A stretch of 64,000 nt of DNA from Smittia aterrima. Lineage: Eukaryota > Arthropoda > Insecta > Diptera > Chironomidae. Positions within the stretch are counted from its first letter, which is position 1. The number at the start of each line of letters is the position of its first letter. Of this stretch, positions 12,896-24,085 are shown one piece after another. The notes beneath the pieces are model-generated. The model was not told the origin of the DNA. It worked only from the letters and a program-made list of their open reading frames with translations, and searched no databases. The DNA lies in the NCBI GenBank assembly GCA_033063855.1, contig CP093831.1, forward strand, positions 28,396,001 through 28,460,000, read 5' to 3'. The position numbers and the translations under genes are program-made.

Positions 12896-14489
12896 ATGAA
12901 TTCATCAGCAGTTAGAGCCTTGGCCTTAGAGTATAAAAGTTTACATGAAGACCCAGTCGAAGGCTTTCGAGTGAAATTACTGAATGACGAAAATTTATTC
13001 GAGTGGAGTGTAAGTTTGCTTCCTGTGTTAAAGAAAAGAAAAAAAATCCAAAAATTGATGATGAATCAGTGGATATTTTGAATTAGCTTTGTTTGTGACT
13101 CATTGGATCTTTCTCTATTCATATCCAGGTTGGAATCTTCGGCCCGCCAGAGACGCTTTATCAAGGAGGATACTTTAAGGTAAGTCGTGAACCTTTCTTG
13201 ATGGCATTCGTTGTCGTTCGCGAATAATCAGATGCTTTTTATACACGAAAGAGAGTGAGGGAGAGAGAAAACAGCTTGCAATGAGCTTTTTTCAAGGTCC
13301 TCAAAACGTGAAACCTTTTTTTTTATTCGCCTCGTACTTTACTTTCGACAATGATTTCGCGTAGTTTGTATTTTCTCTCATCTGATGGCACCCGAACGAC
13401 GACACATCTTCTGTCCGTTCATGTGAGAATTCTACGTAAACGGACTAATAATAAACGGGCCATAGCAGCCATACAGTGAACGCTCGCGCTTTATTTCTCC
13501 CTCCCGCGACGACAATGACCTTTATCTATTTACGCTCGAGGAAATGGTTCTTTGTTCTTTGTATTCACGAAAAAAAATTAAAGGAAAATGCTTTAGATAC
13601 AATTCGCACTTGCAAGCACGAGTCAGAACAGGAGAGATAGAAATAAAAAAAGATTTTTTTCCATAACGGAAAACGTGCTTGTGATGAAAAAATCGATACA
13701 AAAATAAACGAAACGATGTCGTTTGCCGCATTGTACTGAAAAATTATTTGCTGTCTCGTTTCAGGCTCTCATGAAGTTTCCACATGATTATCCTTATTCA
13801 CCGCCATCCATTAGATTCATCACAAAAGTCTGGCATCCAAATGTTTACGAGAATGGTGATCTCTGCATATCAATCTTGCATCCTCCAGTTGACGATCCTC
13901 AAAGCGGTGAATTGCCATGCGAACGCTGGAATCCAACACAGAACGTCCGAACGATTCTTCTCTCTGTAATCTCACTGCTCAATGAACCCAACACGTTTAG
14001 CCCAGCAAATGTCGATGCTAGCGTTATGTATCGCAGGTAATTATTTCTAGAAATTGAAATGAAACTTTAGAGATTTTAACATTTTTTTCTTTAAGATGGC
14101 GTGACTCGAACGGTCGTGATAACGAATATCCTAACATCATTAGGTAAGTGCGCATAAAATTATTCGTGTCATCGATTGATCAACAAAAGATTCTTATCTT
14201 TATCTAGAAAACAAGCATTGCAAGCGAAAATAGAAGCTGACAAGGAGGGCATCGTCGTACCGTTAACTTTAGAAGAGTACTGCCTCAAGCCTAAAACGAA
14301 TCCAAACAATCAGGAGCCTCAGGTAAGAATCGATCACTCCACACACACTAAGAACAAATTTTAATTGCTTTCCTTTTTCAGCTCGACATGACAGACTTCT
14401 ACGATGATGATGATGCATACGATTGCAGTGAGTCGGACTCAGAATCGATGCACGACGGTGAAGGCGAGGACAGTGGCAATGCTGAATAA
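12896..14489 (+). CDS. UBE2R: Ubiquitin-conjugating enzyme E2 R (CDC34 type), 235 aa
   Basis: E2 enzyme that builds K48-linked ubiquitin chains with SCF/cullin-RING ligases. Exons are 12896-13009, 13129-13179, 13765-14036, 14096-14143, 14208-14322 and 14382-14489. All junctions are GT...AG and the frame closes at 236 codons. The catalytic core has HPN at 79-81 and the active cysteine at 89 (ENGDLCISIL). The CDC34-specific insertion next to the active site (VDDPQSGELPCERW) follows, then NPTQNVRTILLSVISLLNEPN. The C-terminus is acidic (DFYDDDDAYD...GEGEDSGNAE), as expected for docking on the cullin basic canyon. Length matches UBE2R2 (238). The third exon is preceded by a 585-bp intron, longest in the gene. 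Confidence 0.95.
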
Positions 14490-15452
14490 AAGCTAATACT
14501 GCTCAGACCGCATCTCAAAACACAAACAAAAAATTTTATTGTTGCGATGCTAAGTTTATCTCGTTGAAAAACTGGATTCAATTAAAAAATCTAAATGAAC
14601 TTAAGAAGCAAACCTTTATTTACATGAAACGATTTTCTAATTCATCGTTTGAAGATTAGTTTAATATTTATTAGTTTAACCGCAAAAGAAGTTTCTAAGC
14701 GTCTCGTAATGTAAGCGAATTTTTTTGTAAGGACGACATTTTCTCTCAAGACCTGATAGAGCGTCTAATGTCGATTCGAATTTAAGTGAGACACTGAAAA
14801 GTTTTAGATCTTCCTGTTATAATCATGTGAGCTCTGAAATTGAAATCCGTCGAACTCTCATAATGATTGAAGAAGGCTCTAAACTCCTCCCAACTTTCTC
14901 GAATTCAACATTTTCTAAAATGCCCTGAGATCGCAAAAAAATCGATCTTCATAGAAAACAACTCTAAAGCATCGAAAATGTTATCATTTGCTCTCACAAT
15001 AGACCTTGCAAAGTTTCCCCCCATCAGTTTATCTCAATAGTCGCTGTAAATAGCCTTAAAGAAAATATATTTTTTAATTTTGTGACTTTCTTTAGTTCGA
15101 AGGCGGATAAAATAATTTTTGAAGATCAACAAACAAATTAAGTTCGTAGTGATTTTAATGAATTGCGCAGGAAGAGTTTCCATTTGAATATTTTTTTTTT
15201 GCGTAAATGAAAAAGAAAGAAATTATGGGTATTAATAAAAAGAAAGTAAAGTGGAACAAATGAGAACGAGAAAGAGTTTTTAATGAACGAGAATGAAAGA
15301 CGATGATTTTTAAATTCTTTCTATGAATTTCTTTACTTCTATGAAAATTAAATTTTAGATTTTCAGTGAACAAAGTGGCTGCGAAATTAGATGAGGATCC
15401 GATAATCGAAATACGAAAAAGAATTTTAATTATTGCAAAGTGTTGAATTGTT
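14490..15452. other. Convergent 3' region between UBE2R and DDA1
   Basis: This 963-bp stretch separates two convergent stops and presumably holds a long UBE2R 3' UTR and the DDA1 3' UTR. It contains no supported gene; the open frames seen are short and AT-driven. Confidence 0.45.
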
Positions 15453-15950
15453 TTAGTTGTTGGGATTGTTGGAATCTGACCGATCGAGACGAATTCTTTT
15501 GCGGAACAAGTTATCGGAAGGTGTTGACTCTGCTTCGCGTTTCTTGGGAGCGTTTTTCTTGTCCCATGTTTGGTGTAAGTAGCGCAAGAGAATATTTTTC
15601 TTCTCTGTGATAATAACTGAAAGAGAAGTAGATTGTTAGATAGAGAAGTAAATAGGCTAGTCGATAACTTACTCTGTTCAGCTGGAATATCAATTGTTGG
15701 CAAATAAACTGACGGTCTCTTCATTGAGGACGTTCGAGCATTGTCGTAGAGGGAGAAGTTTTCTTGATCGTGCACGGGCAAATCTTTTAGGAATTCGCTC
15801 ACCGACTAGAAGAAGATAAAATTAACATTCTAATGAGTTATCCACAAGAGATCCTTTGACTTTTGAATAAATTTTTCACAACACATTTCATGCTTCTTTG
15901 TTATTTGACATTTCCTTTTGAGTTTTGAGTTTTCTTCATCAACTTACCAT
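15453..15950 (-). CDS. DDA1: DET1- and DDB1-associated protein 1 (DDA1), 99 aa
   Basis: Small core component of CRL4-DDB1 ubiquitin ligase assemblies, stabilising DDB1-substrate receptor contacts. Minus-strand exons are 15948-15950, 15673-15805 and 15453-15616. The product opens M-SVSEFLKDLPVHD and continues through KRPSVYLPTIDIPAEQ into the diagnostic ITEKKNILLRYLHQTWDKKN, then a basic tail. Human DDA1 is 102 residues. As in CCT2, no ATG precedes SVSEF in exon 2. The only fitting start is an isolated ATG followed at once by a donor (ATG|GTAAGT at 15948-15950), so exon 1 contributes one codon. Its start lies 268 bp from the diverging NHE8 start. Confidence 0.9.
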
Positions 15951-16218
15951 TTTAATTAATTCTTGTCTTATACTCTTTTGGATATTTAATGCTTAAAATA
16001 CTTTAAATCAGCTGAAAGCTGCGATAAATCAAATTTTGTCTTCACTATTTCACAATTCTCGTCGAAACAGAGAAAATAAACAAACGACGTCGAATCAAAG
16101 GGACTCGCTACGCGAACTCAGTGTCGATGTGAAGAAAAAAAGTTATTTTAATTCTGACAATTTCGCGAATTAGTATTAAATGTCAAAGCTTAGGTTGATA
16201 GTGATCTAGATAGTCAAA
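15951..16218. promoter_or_regulatory. Divergent promoter region, DDA1 / NHE8
   Basis: A compact 268-bp spacer between two diverging start codons. It must contain both transcription starts. No TATA box stands out. Confidence 0.45.
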
Positions 16219-18370
16219 ATGATGTTGATTAGCAAGAGGATCTTGGGTCCTTCAGTATTTCTTCTGCTTTTCGCATTTTCGTGTGTCCTTGCCGATGAAG
16301 TATCGGATCCAATACAAAAGGAATCGCAACAACAAACAGCAAATGTTAGTAACAGCCTTGATAAAGCCAATTCTCCGTCCCAGGAAACTAATCTTACGCA
16401 AAGCAATGCAACCGAAACCAAAGTTATAATCATCGAGGAGGCTTCGACGACGAGCAAAGTAATAACAACCAGCACGTCAACTCCAGCTCCTGCACCACCG
16501 AATGCAGTTGAAGCTGAGAAGGGAAGCTCTCTTTCGATATTCTTCGTGCTATGTGTCATCGCATTGGGAATTCTTCTAATCCATTTGATGCTTCAGACTC
16601 ATTTCCAATATCTCCCAGAATCAATCGTCACAGTTTGTCTTGGAGCACTGATTGGAATGTTTCTCAACTACACATCAGTTAAATCAGTATTTGAACGTGA
16701 AGAGGTCTTCTCGCCTACAGCATTCTTTCTAGTCCTGCTCCCACCGATTATCTTCGAGTCCGGATACAATTTGCACAAAGGAAACTTCTTTCAAAATATT
16801 GGAAGCATTTGCGTGTTTGCTATTTTTGGAACAGCGATCAGCGCACTCGTGATTGGCAGTGGAGTTTATCTGCTTGGAATTGCTGATGTTGCCTATCAAC
16901 TTAACTTCATTGAAAGCTTTGCATTCGGATCTTTAATCTCCGGTGAGTTTCAATCTTAATTTCAATCAAATAAATTCTCATGAAAATAATTATTTTTAGC
17001 TGTTGATCCAGTTGCAACGATTGCTATTTTCCACGCGCTTGATATCGATCCCGTACTTAACATGCTTGTTTTCGGCGAAAGCATTCTTAATGATGCCATT
17101 TCAATTGTTTTGACGACAACAGTCATGCCAACCAAAACATCTGGAGATGAATTATTGAGTGTCGGATTAGGCGAAGCGATTATCAAAGCGCTCAATCGAT
17201 TCTGTCTGATGTTCTTTGCTTCAGCTGGAATTGGAGTTGTCTTTGCACTTATCAGCGCTTTACTTCTGAAATATGTTGGTAAGTTAGTTAAATAATTTTA
17301 TTTCGATGAGATTTTAATTAAATATTTTAGATCTTCGTAAACATCCGTCGCTCGAGCTGGCTCTGCTTCTGGTTTTTACTTACTGTCCTTATGTTTTGGC
17401 TGAAGGATGTCACTTATCAGGAATCATGGCTATTCTCTTCAATGGAATTGTGATGTCTCACTACTCACATTTCAACTTATCAACCGTTACGCAGATCACA
17501 ATGCAACAAACAATGCGAACTTTAGCTTTCATCTGCGAAACGTGCGTCTTCTCTTATCTTGGCTTGGCAATCTTCTCTTTCAAGCATCAATTTGAACCTG
17601 CACTTGTTATCTGGAGTGTCATTCTTTGTCTGTTGGGACGAGCTGCAAATATCTTCCCTCTGAGTTGGATGGTGAATAAATTTCGAACCACGAAAATTAC
17701 GCCGAAGATGTCGTTCATTATGTGGTTCAGTGGCCTACGCGGCGCGATTTCTTATGCTCTGAGTCTTCATCTTGAGTATTCAAAGGAGGAAACAAGGAGA
17801 GTTGTGATCACAACGACACTTATTATTGTTCTTTTCACGACGGTCGTCTTTGGAGGTTCAACCTTGCCGTTGTTGAAGTTCTTGCAAGCTGGAAAGAAAA
17901 GTCGAAGAGCAGCAGATGGCAGAACGAGAAGTCGTTCAGGAAGTCGAGTTCGACGTAAAGAGAAATTAATTTCACTCAGCAAGACTCGAGAGTTTGGACA
18001 AGCCATTGACTCCGAACATTTATCGGAGCTGACAGAGGAGGATGAAGTGAATTTTGCAGACTCCAAGCTTGGCGGATTTGCCCGATTGGATAGAAAGTAT
18101 TTCACTCCGTTCTTTACTCGACGATTCACAAATCAGGTAAGTCAGCATTTCTCTCTTTTCTTCTCAAGCTCTGACATCCTCCATTTAACTTAGGAATTGC
18201 GAGACTGCAAATCTCAAATGGCTGAGCTGCAAAGTAAATGGTACGAAGCGATTCGAGTTGACAACCAAAGCGATGACGATGATGATAGACCGGAAACTCT
18301 TTCACAAAAAACCGAACGTACGAACTCGACAGTTTCAATGAACTCAACTCGAGCAATTATCATTTCTTAA
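16219..18370 (+). CDS. Nhe8-like (SLC9A8): Na+/H+ exchanger, NHE8 (SLC9A8) type, 661 aa
   Basis: Endomembrane/apical Na+(K+)/H+ antiporter of the CPA1 superfamily. Exons are 16219-16942, 17000-17278, 17331-18136 and 18194-18370. Residues 1-25 form a signal peptide. A Ser/Thr/Pro-rich luminal segment follows (to about residue 95), then about 12 membrane helices with family signatures: FFLVLLPPIIFESGY, AVDPVATIAIFHALD, FGESILNDAISIVL and FSGLRGAISYALSLHL. The cytosolic tail is basic then acidic (DDDDD) and ends in ...AIIIS. The protein is longer than human NHE8 (581) because of the extended luminal segment and tail. A polyadenylation-type AATAAA lies near 18550. Its last exon and 3' UTR have been copied repeatedly into the downstream array. 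The mapping to NHE8 rather than NHE6/7/9 is by motif similarity. Confidence 0.9.
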
Positions 18371-18639
18371 TCCGCTTCAATTGCACAATTAAACTTAACG
18401 TTAACAACCAAGTTGTGATGAGCCAAGACAAGTGAGTTGCAAGGCAGATAACTACAACGACTTATTTATTTCAATGTTACCAACTTTCTTACATTCGATG
18501 ATGTCATAGATGTTTATTTTGTAGCTGTGAAAACCTTTCTTTGAGAGATAATAAAGAAATCATTTGAAGTGCAAATATTAATTTTTAATTTTGATCCTCG
18601 AACATTGAAAATTATTCCAGCTTTGAAATCTTGTGGAAA

Positions 18640-18922
18640 TTAATATTTCCAAAATGATCCATCGATGATGAACTTTTCTCCGAACCTTTGGCCACATTTC
18701 GTTTCATTCGCAATATATGTCTTGACTATTTCAAATTGATCTGGATTTTTAATCATAGAAGTTGGAGCGTTGAGAAACATTTCTTGGTACATGCAGAAGA
18801 AATGCAATTCGAAATCACACTTTTTAGTTCCAGTAACTTTTGAAGCTAGAAAAAGAAAAGCTTTACCAAAATAAAATTAAATATTGTTGTTGTTTTACCT
18901 AAAGGAAAGCAAATGTGCAAAT
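18640..18922 (-). pseudogene. Relic last exon of a Plus-C OBP-like gene
   Basis: Positions 18640-18845 are an open but shortened copy of the array's exon 4 (68 instead of 72 codons), with NAPTSMIKN and GEKFIIDGSFWKY visible on the minus strand. Just upstream (18897-18922) is only the last stretch of an exon 3, including a degenerate PLG end and a donor. It then joins directly to the 3' flank of the next gene. The rest of the gene is gone. It marks the array edge next to NHE8, probably left by unequal crossing-over. It might be spliced as an alternative last exon for copy 1, but copy 1 has its own complete exon 4. Confidence 0.7.
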
Positions 18923-18999
18923 ATTCCTTTAAAATTTTGATCCACGAAGTTCGAGGCTCGAACATTAAAAATTATTTCAGCTTCAAAAACTTGTGGAAA

Positions 19000-20256
19000 T
19001 TAATATCTCCAAAATGACGAATAAATGATGAACTTTTCTCCGAACTTTTGGACACATTTAGTTTCATTCGCAATAAATGTGTTGATTTTTTCAAATTGAT
19101 CAGGATCTTTAATCAAAGACGTTGGAGCGTTGAAAAACAATTCTTGTCGCATGCAGGAGAGGAGTGATAGAAACTTCAATCGGAAATCACACTTTTTAGT
19201 TCCTACAACATTTGAAGCTAGAAAACGAAAGATTTACCAAAATAAAATTGAATTATACAGTCGATTTACCTAAAGGATAGCAGATGCCAAACGAGCTTTC
19301 TATGACTGGCTTCCAAATGTCAAAGTCAATTCCAGAAACGTTGCAATCTGACTTGGTAAACTCGAAAATTTTGGTTTTCACAAATTTTTCCCCAAAATCT
19401 TCCAACGAAGTAACGTTCAGGAGACAAGGTGTCCTGCAGCATTCGTTCCATGAGCATTGTTCTTTGCAATCATCATAGACGTCTCTTGGTGGTGCAATAT
19501 AGGGAAAAGCAACAACTTTCATTGAATTCAATTCAGCCTTTATGAAGGATACCTCGCACTTATTTCTTCGAATCGTAAAGTAATTAAATATGGAATCATC
19601 AACAACAAAAATGTCTTCGAATTTTGTTCCACAAGTTTCTTGCTCCATCAAAAATTTCCTCGTTGCTTTGCATTTTTCACTTGGAGCGAACAATGATCGA
19701 GGACAATTTACAAAGTTTTGTTGCTTCATGCAAGTCACCATTGGTTGATAATAGTTTGGGAGTTGACATTCATCCGTTCCATTCACAATGTCAACTATTT
19801 TCAAAAGTAAACTCAACAAAGTATCACCGAAGAAATGAAATTTACTTACTGAGAGGTTTGCAATGTTCAAACGTTTTACTCATCAAGAGCAACAAACTTT
19901 CTTTCTCATCTGCAGTGAATTCTTCATTTAGTATTTGATTATATAACTTCAGATACCGAGAAAGCTCTTTCGGAACATAATCGTTTTTCATCAAGCAATT
20001 GGAGCAACTGCATTTCTGGTCAGTTTGATATATACATTCCATTCCACATGTACCAATTTCAAGTTGTGGGGCATCGCAACAATCAAAAACATTGTCACTA
20101 TGTGGTTCGATCATCTCTTTACATTTTTCGGATATTGTTTCTGCTTCTTTTGAGAACTGCCACCAAATTTAAATTTAGTTTCACTAGAAAGTAAATTAAA
20201 ATAATTTCACTCACAAAGCAATTGACCAACAACAATAGAACCAACAACTTGAACAT
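19000..20256 (-). CDS. Two-domain Plus-C OBP-like secreted protein, array copy 1 (363 aa)
   Basis: Exons are 20215-20256 (signal peptide MFKLLVLLLLVNCF), 19850-20156, 19270-19794 and 19000-19217. This copy shows the family plan clearly. Exon 2 carries a CC pair (DCCDAPQ), CSCSNC and an end LMSKTFEHCKPL. The first half of exon 3 has DECQLPNYY...CMKQQNFVNCPRS...KC...ETCGTKF. The second half repeats the exon 2 pattern and ends IWKPVIESSFGICYPL. Exon 4 repeats the first half of exon 3 in shorter form (KKC...CMRQELFFNAP...TKC). A proline right after the NC cysteine is the hallmark of Plus-C odorant-binding proteins, which carry hydrophobic ligands in extracellular fluid. Ligand and tissue are unknown. 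TATA at 20294-20301; shared upstream motif at 20315-20330. Confidence 0.75.
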
Positions 20257-20761
20257 TTCAATAAAGTTTGAAGGAAAAACTTGTTTTCATGAGCTTTTAT
20301 AGCAAGTTTCCATTGTTAACAGTTTCCTACAAAGCTTTTTAGAAATATTTCAAGTGATGATGTAAAATTGATAAGAATTACTTTTTATTGATTGAAAACG
20401 TAAAAAGAGCTTTTCGCCAATGTCACTTTTTACATTAAAATTCAAATGTTTTGGTGGGATAATAAAAAAATCGGTTGTAATTTGAGAATAAGAAATCTAA
20501 ATTAGTCTTCTAAAAGTAAAAGCAGCAGTTCGTAACAAACTTTTTGTTTTTTTTTTCCGTAGAAATGGTTACAAGGCTCTGATCTTTTCTTTGATTTTTA
20601 TGTTGGTGACGGTATCTCCTACCAATCTCTCCCCAATTTCCGATGGGACCCGAGGTGAAATCGTTGAGAAATAATAAAGAAATCATTTGAAGTGCAAAAA
20701 TTAGTTTTATTTTTGATCCTCGAACATTAAAAATTATTTCAGCTTTAAAATCATTTGGAAA
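20257..20761. repeat. Array spacer with dispersed repeat R1 and NHE8 3' UTR fragment
   Basis: Promoter of copy 1 (TATA 20294-20301, minus). A SINE-like repeat follows at 20521-20663 that recurs at 22421-22599 and 24351-24537. A short NHE8 3' UTR remnant (AATAAAGAAATCATTTGAAGT, near 20675) comes next, then the 3' flank of copy 2. Confidence 0.6.
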
Positions 20762-22031
20762 TTAATATAACCAAAATGATCCATCAATGATGAACTTTTC
20801 TCCGAACTTGTGGCCACATTTGGTTTCATTCGCAATAAATGTCTTGATTTTTTCAAATTGATCGGAATTTTTAATCATAGATTTAGGAGCGTTGAGAAAC
20901 AATTCTAGTCGCATGCAGTCGACAAGTGAATCAAACTTTAATTTGATATTACACCTTTTAGATCCTACAAGACTTGAAGCTAAAAAAAATAAAATTTAGC
21001 AACACAATTTCATTTATTACAGTCAATTTACCTAAGGGATAGCAGATGCCAAACGAGCTTTCAATGACTGGTTTCCAAATGTCAAAGTCATTTCTAGAAA
21101 CTTTGCAGTTGGACATGGTAAACTCAATAATTTTGTCTTTCACAAATTCTCTACCAAATTCATCCGACGAAGTTGTATTCAGTAGACAAGGTGCAACGCA
21201 GCATGGATTCATTATGTCTTGCTTTGTGCATTGTAATAAACAACCATCAAAAGCACCGTTTGGTGGTAAAGTGTCAGGAAATTCAACACATTTCATTGAA
21301 TTTAATTTTGCTCCTTTAAAAGCTTCCTCGCACTTATTATATCGATTCATATATTGCTCCCATATGGAATCATTAATAACAAAAATATCTTCGTATTTTG
21401 TTCCACAAGTTTCTTGCTCTTTAATAAACTTCCTCGTTGCTTCGCATTTTTCACTTGATTCGATCGATGATTGAGGACAATTTACAAAGTTTTGCTGCCA
21501 CATGCAAGAATACGTTGGCAGAAAATATTTTGGGAATTGACATTCATCCGTTCCATTGACAATGTCAACTTTAATCAAAAATAAAGTTAACAAAGTATCA
21601 TCGAATTGAGTTAAGTTTTACTTACATAGAGGTTTGCAATGTTCAAACGATTTACTTAATACGTGCAACCAGTTTTTTTTCTCTTCTGTTGTGAATTCTT
21701 CATTTAGATTTTTATCGTAAATCTTCAGAAATTGATCTTTCTCTTTCGGAACATGATCTTTTATGCAATTGCGGCAACTGCAACTATCTTTAGTTTGATC
21801 TGAACAAACCGATCGACATTTACCAATTTCGTGATGTGCCACTGGATAATCGCAACAATAGAAAATATTCTCACTATGCGGTTCGAACATCTCTTTACAT
21901 TTCTCGGACATTATTTCTGCCTTAGTGAACTGCCACTAAATTTGAAATTAGGTTCAGTTAAAAACGGAAATAAAAATAATTTCACTCACAAAGCAATTCA
22001 CCAACAGCAATAGAACCAACAACTTGAACAT
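20762..22031 (-). CDS. Two-domain Plus-C OBP-like secreted protein, array copy 2 (366 aa)
   Basis: Exons are 21990-22031, 21626-21929, 21032-21568 and 20762-20979. The signal peptide equals that of copy 1 (ends NCF). Exon 2 has YCCDYP and CSCRNC. The second domain has a four-residue insertion before its CC pair (CTKQDIMNPCCVAPC), so exon 3 is 12 bp longer than the norm of 525. Exon 4 ends FIIDGSFWLY. TATA at 22069-22076 and motif GTTAACAGTTTCCTAC at 22111-22126 give a 5' UTR of only about 10-15 bases. No disabling change is visible. Confidence 0.75.
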
Positions 22032-22868
22032 TTCAATAAACTTTGAAGGGAAAACTTGGTTTGGTTAGCTTTTATACAAAGTTTTTAGCTATTTTTGCAA
22101 AAATGACTTTGTTAACAGTTTCCTACAAAGCTTTTTAGAAATATTTTAAGGGAAAATGTAAAATTGATTGGAATTACTTTTTATTGATTGAAAACGTAAA
22201 AAAAAGCTTTTTCGCCAATGTCACTTTTTGCATTAACATTTAAATGTTTTGTTGGGATAATAAAGAAATCGATTAAAAATTGAAATTAGGAAATCCAAAT
22301 AAGTCCTCTAAAAGTATAATTTAGGGCAAACATAAATTGGTAACGCAACAGAATTCATTCATTATGTAGAGACGACGTAGTAATATTGGTGGAGGTTAAA
22401 ATGATTATAGAATTATAAAAGCAGAAGTTTCGTAACAAACTCACTGTTTTATCCGTAGAAATGGTTACAGGGCTCTGATCTTTTCTTGGATTTTTATGTT
22501 GGTGGCGGTATCTCCTACCAATCTCTCCCCAATTTCCGATGGAACTCGAGTTGAAAACGGCTTCTTTACTGCGCAGTCAGAGAAATCCCAAGTTCGAAGA
22601 AACTAAGTTGTATAAACAGTTGTAAATTTTTCAATGTTACAAACTTATTTTATTCACCTTGTAAAAGTACTTTTGAGCAAACATTTTTTATTTTTTCGTA
22701 ACAGTTATTGTGATGAGCCAAGGCAGATAACTACAACGACTTATTTATTTCAATGTTACCAACTTTCGTACATTCGATGATGTCAAAGATGTTTACTTTG
22801 TAGCTGTGAAAACCTTTCTTTGAGAGATAATAAAGAAATCATTTGATTTCAATTTTTGATAATCGATT
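22032..22868. repeat. Array spacer: promoter, repeat R2, long NHE8 3' UTR copy
   Basis: After the copy 2 promoter comes an AT-rich stretch (22140-22420) that is repeated at 24100-24350. SINE-like repeat R2 follows (22421-22599), then about 145 bp (22707-22850) nearly matching the NHE8 3' UTR at 18408-18565, including TTATTTATTTCAATGTTACC. Confidence 0.65.
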
Positions 22869-22879
22869 CTCGAACATTA

Positions 22880-24085
22880 AAAATTATTTGGGAAAAAATT
22901 ATTTCAGCATAAAATCTTTGAAAATTAATTTTCCCAAAATGACCAGTCGATGTAGAACTTTTCTCCGAGCTTTTGGCCGCATTCAGTTTCATGCGCAATA
23001 AATGTTTTGATCTTTCAAACTGATCAGGATCTTTAATCAAAGATGTTGGAGCGTTGAGAAACAATTCTTGACGCATGCAGAGGAGAAGATAATCATACTT
23101 CATTTGGATATTACACTTTTTAAATGTTGTAACGTTTGAAACTAGAAAAATTTAGCGAGCTTTCAATGACTGGCTTCCAAATGTTAAAGTCAATTCCAAA
23201 ATTTGTGGATTTGGACTTGGAAAATTCGATAATTTTGTCTTTAGCAACTTCTCTACCAAAATTTTCCAACGAAGTAGCGTTCAGTAGACAAGGTGCAACG
23301 CAGCAACCATGAAATGGGCACTGTTTTGCGCAACCTTGATAGACGTCACTTGGTGGAGAATTTTCGGGAAAAGCAACAACTTTTCTTGAATTTAATTTTG
23401 CTTTTTTAAAGGTTACCTCGCTCTCAATTTGTTGATTCGTAGATAGATCGAATATGAAATCATCAATAACAAAAATATCTTCGTATTTTGTTTCACAAGT
23501 ATCATGTTGCTTTATAAATTTCCTTGTTGCTTCACATTTTTCAGTTGACGCAAAAGATGATTGCGGGCAATTCAAAAAGTTTTGTTGCCTTATGCAAGTT
23601 ACCATTGGAAGATAATATTTTGGAAATTGACATTCATCCGTTCCATTCAGAATTTTCACTAATTTCAAAAGAATTCTCAACAAAGAATCATTGAAGTTAA
23701 ATTTAACTTACTTAGAGGTTTGCAATGTTCAAATGATTCACTTATCACGAGCAACCATTTTGCTTTCTCATCTGCTATGAATCCTAGCTCCAATGTTTGG
23801 TTAAACATCTTCAGATATTGGTCTTTCTCTTTCGAAACAAGATTGTTTTCCTTCAAGCAATTGCGGCAACTGCATTTATCGTTTGGTTCCGTACATTCAG
23901 ATAGACATTGAAAATCAATTGGAATTTGTGGAGTGTCGCAACAATCAACAATATTAGCACCATGTGGTTCGAACACCTCTTTACATTTTTCGGATGTTTT
24001 TTCTGCCTTAGTGAACTGCCACTAAATTTAAAATTAGGTTTCACATAAAGTAAATTAAAATAATTTCCCTCACAACACAATTGGC
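22880..24085 (-). pseudogene. Broken Plus-C OBP-like gene, array copy 3
   Basis: Exon 2 (23712-24015) is intact and exon 3 starts normally at 23658, but three lesions are visible. The 5' end is deleted: only a few bases of the signal-peptide exon remain near 24071-24085, with no ATG. The end of exon 3, its donor and most of intron 3 are deleted at about 23150, joining VIESS directly to intron sequence. Exon 4 has a one-base deletion in the T-run of the FEKIKTF segment (near 23015), shifting the frame. Residual similarity to copy 5 is strong (PQIPIDFQC in exon 2), so the inactivation looks recent. Confidence 0.8.
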
